From: an uncultured Ruminococcus sp.
GTDB lineage: Bacteria > Bacillota > Clostridia > Oscillospirales > CAG-272
Direction of reading: 5' to 3'
Assembly (NCBI GenBank): GCA_902766575.1
Contig: CACXED010000224.1
Location: 1 to 6,639, forward strand
Length of the DNA: 6,639 bases
A program made the position numbers and the translations under genes. Of the stretch, positions 5,826 through 6,639 are shown piece by piece; positions within the stretch are counted from its first letter, which is position 1, and each line of letters starts with the position of its first letter. Below the pieces are notes generated by a model that was given only the letters and a program-made list of their open reading frames with translations, did no database searches and was not told the DNA's origin.

Positions 5826-6638
5826 TTACGCGAGGATAACGACGGGAACAAGTCCGGCGGTCGGACGGTCGGGAGCGGTAATCTCAAGGATAAGGCGGTT
5901 GGTCGGTTCGATCTCGCTTCCGGCGGTGATGACAGCCTCGAGCTCGAGTACCGGAGCGGTGTATCTCGACGCCGCCTGAAGCACATAGTCGTTCTTCAGT
6001 CCCGAGACGCTCCAGCCCTCGGGCAGATGCCACTTGAAGTGCATATGCTTCGGAATATTACCGACGCTGAGGTTGTTATGTATTACAAGCTTGATTTTTG
6101 TCGTGCCGTCAGCCGAGATGACCGGTCCGTCGGGATAGATCACGCGGCAGTCAGCCCAGACAAAGCTCGTAAGCGTCGAGTTTCCGGGAATTGCGATGAG
6201 CGAGTTCGCAAACGAGCTGTCCCAGTATCTGTTCACGTCAGCCTCGGGGATATCGTCGGCGTCGGCGAGGTAAACTCCCGCGTTGTTCGCCTTGAGCATG
6301 ACCGGAATCATGTTATAGACGCGGTCGGTGAGCGCCGTGCAGGTGGTCGGGATTCCGTATAGCGTTCCTCTGTCGATTGCAACCGAGACGATGTTGTCTC
6401 CGAGGTAAGCGCTCCAGTCCTTCGGGATTCCGGCGGTGCCGTTGAGGATTCCGAAGATCGAGCCGAGCGTAGCGCCGGTGCAGTCGGTGTCGTCTCCGCA
6501 GTCGATAGCGTAGATCATCGACTTCTTGAAATCTCCGTCGCCGTAGAGCAGTCCGAGCATCGCGAACGCGACGTTAGCCGGAGCCTGGAACCAGCCGAGA
6601 TCAGCGCAGTCGTCGACGATGAGCTGACGCGCGGTCTT
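5826..6638 (-). CDS. ADP-ribosylglycohydrolase-family protein, C-terminal part (cut by window edge)
   Basis: The frame is open to the right edge, giving 270 residues plus a TAA; the N-terminal part lies outside. An ATG at 6560 is internal, because 26 in-frame residues precede it with family-like sequence. The key motif is CGDDTDCTGA (47-56), corresponding to the second metal-binding Asp pair of DraG/ARH enzymes, which bind two Mg ions and remove ADP-ribose from proteins or small molecules. Cys53 stands where DraG has Thr, as in many bacterial homologues. The other metal ligands should be near the missing N terminus. From about residue 160 the sequence changes to beta-rich stretches (YPDGPVISADGTTKIKLVIH, then HFKWHLPEGWSV) resembling an Ig-like or NEW3-like accessory domain, which simple DraG proteins lack. 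The natural substrate is unknown; in gut Clostridia such proteins often sit near carbohydrate genes. A terminator follows 9 bases after the stop. Confidence 0.85.
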   Translation of the reverse strand, partial: KTARQLIVDDCADLGWFQAPANVAFAMLGLLYGDGDFKKSMIYAIDCGDDTDCTGATLGSIFGILNGTAGIPKDWSAYLGDNIVSVAIDRGTLYGIPTTCTALTDRVYNMIPVMLKANNAGVYLADADDIPEADVNRYWDSSFANSLIAIPGNSTLTSFVWADCRVIYPDGPVISADGTTKIKLVIHNNLSVGNIPKHMHFKWHLPEGWSVSGLKNDYVLQAASRYTAPVLELEAVITAGSEIEPTNRLILEITAPDRPTAGLVPVVILA

Positions 6639-6639
6639 C

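Noticed and set aside
5735..5986. Minus-strand open frame of 83 codons spanning the glycohydrolase end and terminator
   Set aside because: It crosses a strong terminator and is out of frame with the glycohydrolase, with low-complexity Arg/Ser/Pro composition.
5751..6362. Plus-strand open frame opposite the glycohydrolase, starting in the ABC promoter region
   Set aside because: It runs through the terminator hairpin and shows no domain or ribosome site, while the opposite strand carries a clear family motif.

Overview
The window looks like chromosomal DNA from an uncultured gut-type Clostridia (Firmicutes), probably an Oscillospirales/Ruminococcaceae-like lineage. The reasons are the lipoprotein-type solute-binding protein next to an AraC regulator, strong GGAGG-type ribosome sites, vegetative TTGACA/TATAAT promoters, intrinsic terminators and a moderately GC-rich coding style with AT-rich spacers. 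This placement is inferred from style and protein families. There is no rRNA, tRNA, mobile element, CRISPR array or phage gene in the window, and no gene-free stretch exceeds about 175 bases.

Layout. (1) Positions 1-2413, minus strand: a tight operon read right to left. It holds a zinc-less medium-chain dehydrogenase (2413-1391), a Gfo/Idh/MocA oxidoreductase overlapping it by 4 bases (1394-381), and after 39 bases the start of a lipoprotein ABC solute-binding protein (341 to the left edge, cut off). (2) Positions 2414-2534: a compact divergent promoter region. (3) Positions 2535-3284, plus strand: an AraC-family regulator with a cupin-like sensor half. (4) Positions 3301-3327: one hairpin between convergent genes that can serve both. 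(5) Positions 3335-5652, minus strand: an ABC-2 type exporter, ATPase followed by permease with a 4-base overlap, expressed from a near-consensus promoter whose -10 box is buried in a perfect 19-bp palindrome. (6) Positions 5792-5816: terminator of the next operon. (7) Positions 5826 to the right edge, minus strand: the C-terminal part of an ADP-ribosylglycohydrolase-family protein with an extra beta-rich C-terminal region.

How the parts work together. The AraC regulator and the dehydrogenase operon are divergent and their promoters interlock. Three copies of a TACTG(T/C)NAA motif lie in the promoter region. Two are direct repeats exactly 21 bp apart, the usual phasing for an AraC-family protein, and the third is inverted inside the divergent promoter. 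The simplest reading is a self-regulated sugar or polyol uptake-and-oxidation locus: a ligand is sensed by the regulator, a solute-binding lipoprotein captures a substrate, and two NAD-dependent oxidoreductases act on it or a derivative. The substrate cannot be told from the sequence. The ABC exporter and the glycohydrolase are separate transcription units with no evident link to this locus.

I see no clearly new class of system. The most interesting points are the MDR plus Gfo pair with missing catalytic residues, which resembles a split form of known two-domain oxidoreductases, and the two well-defined operator regions.
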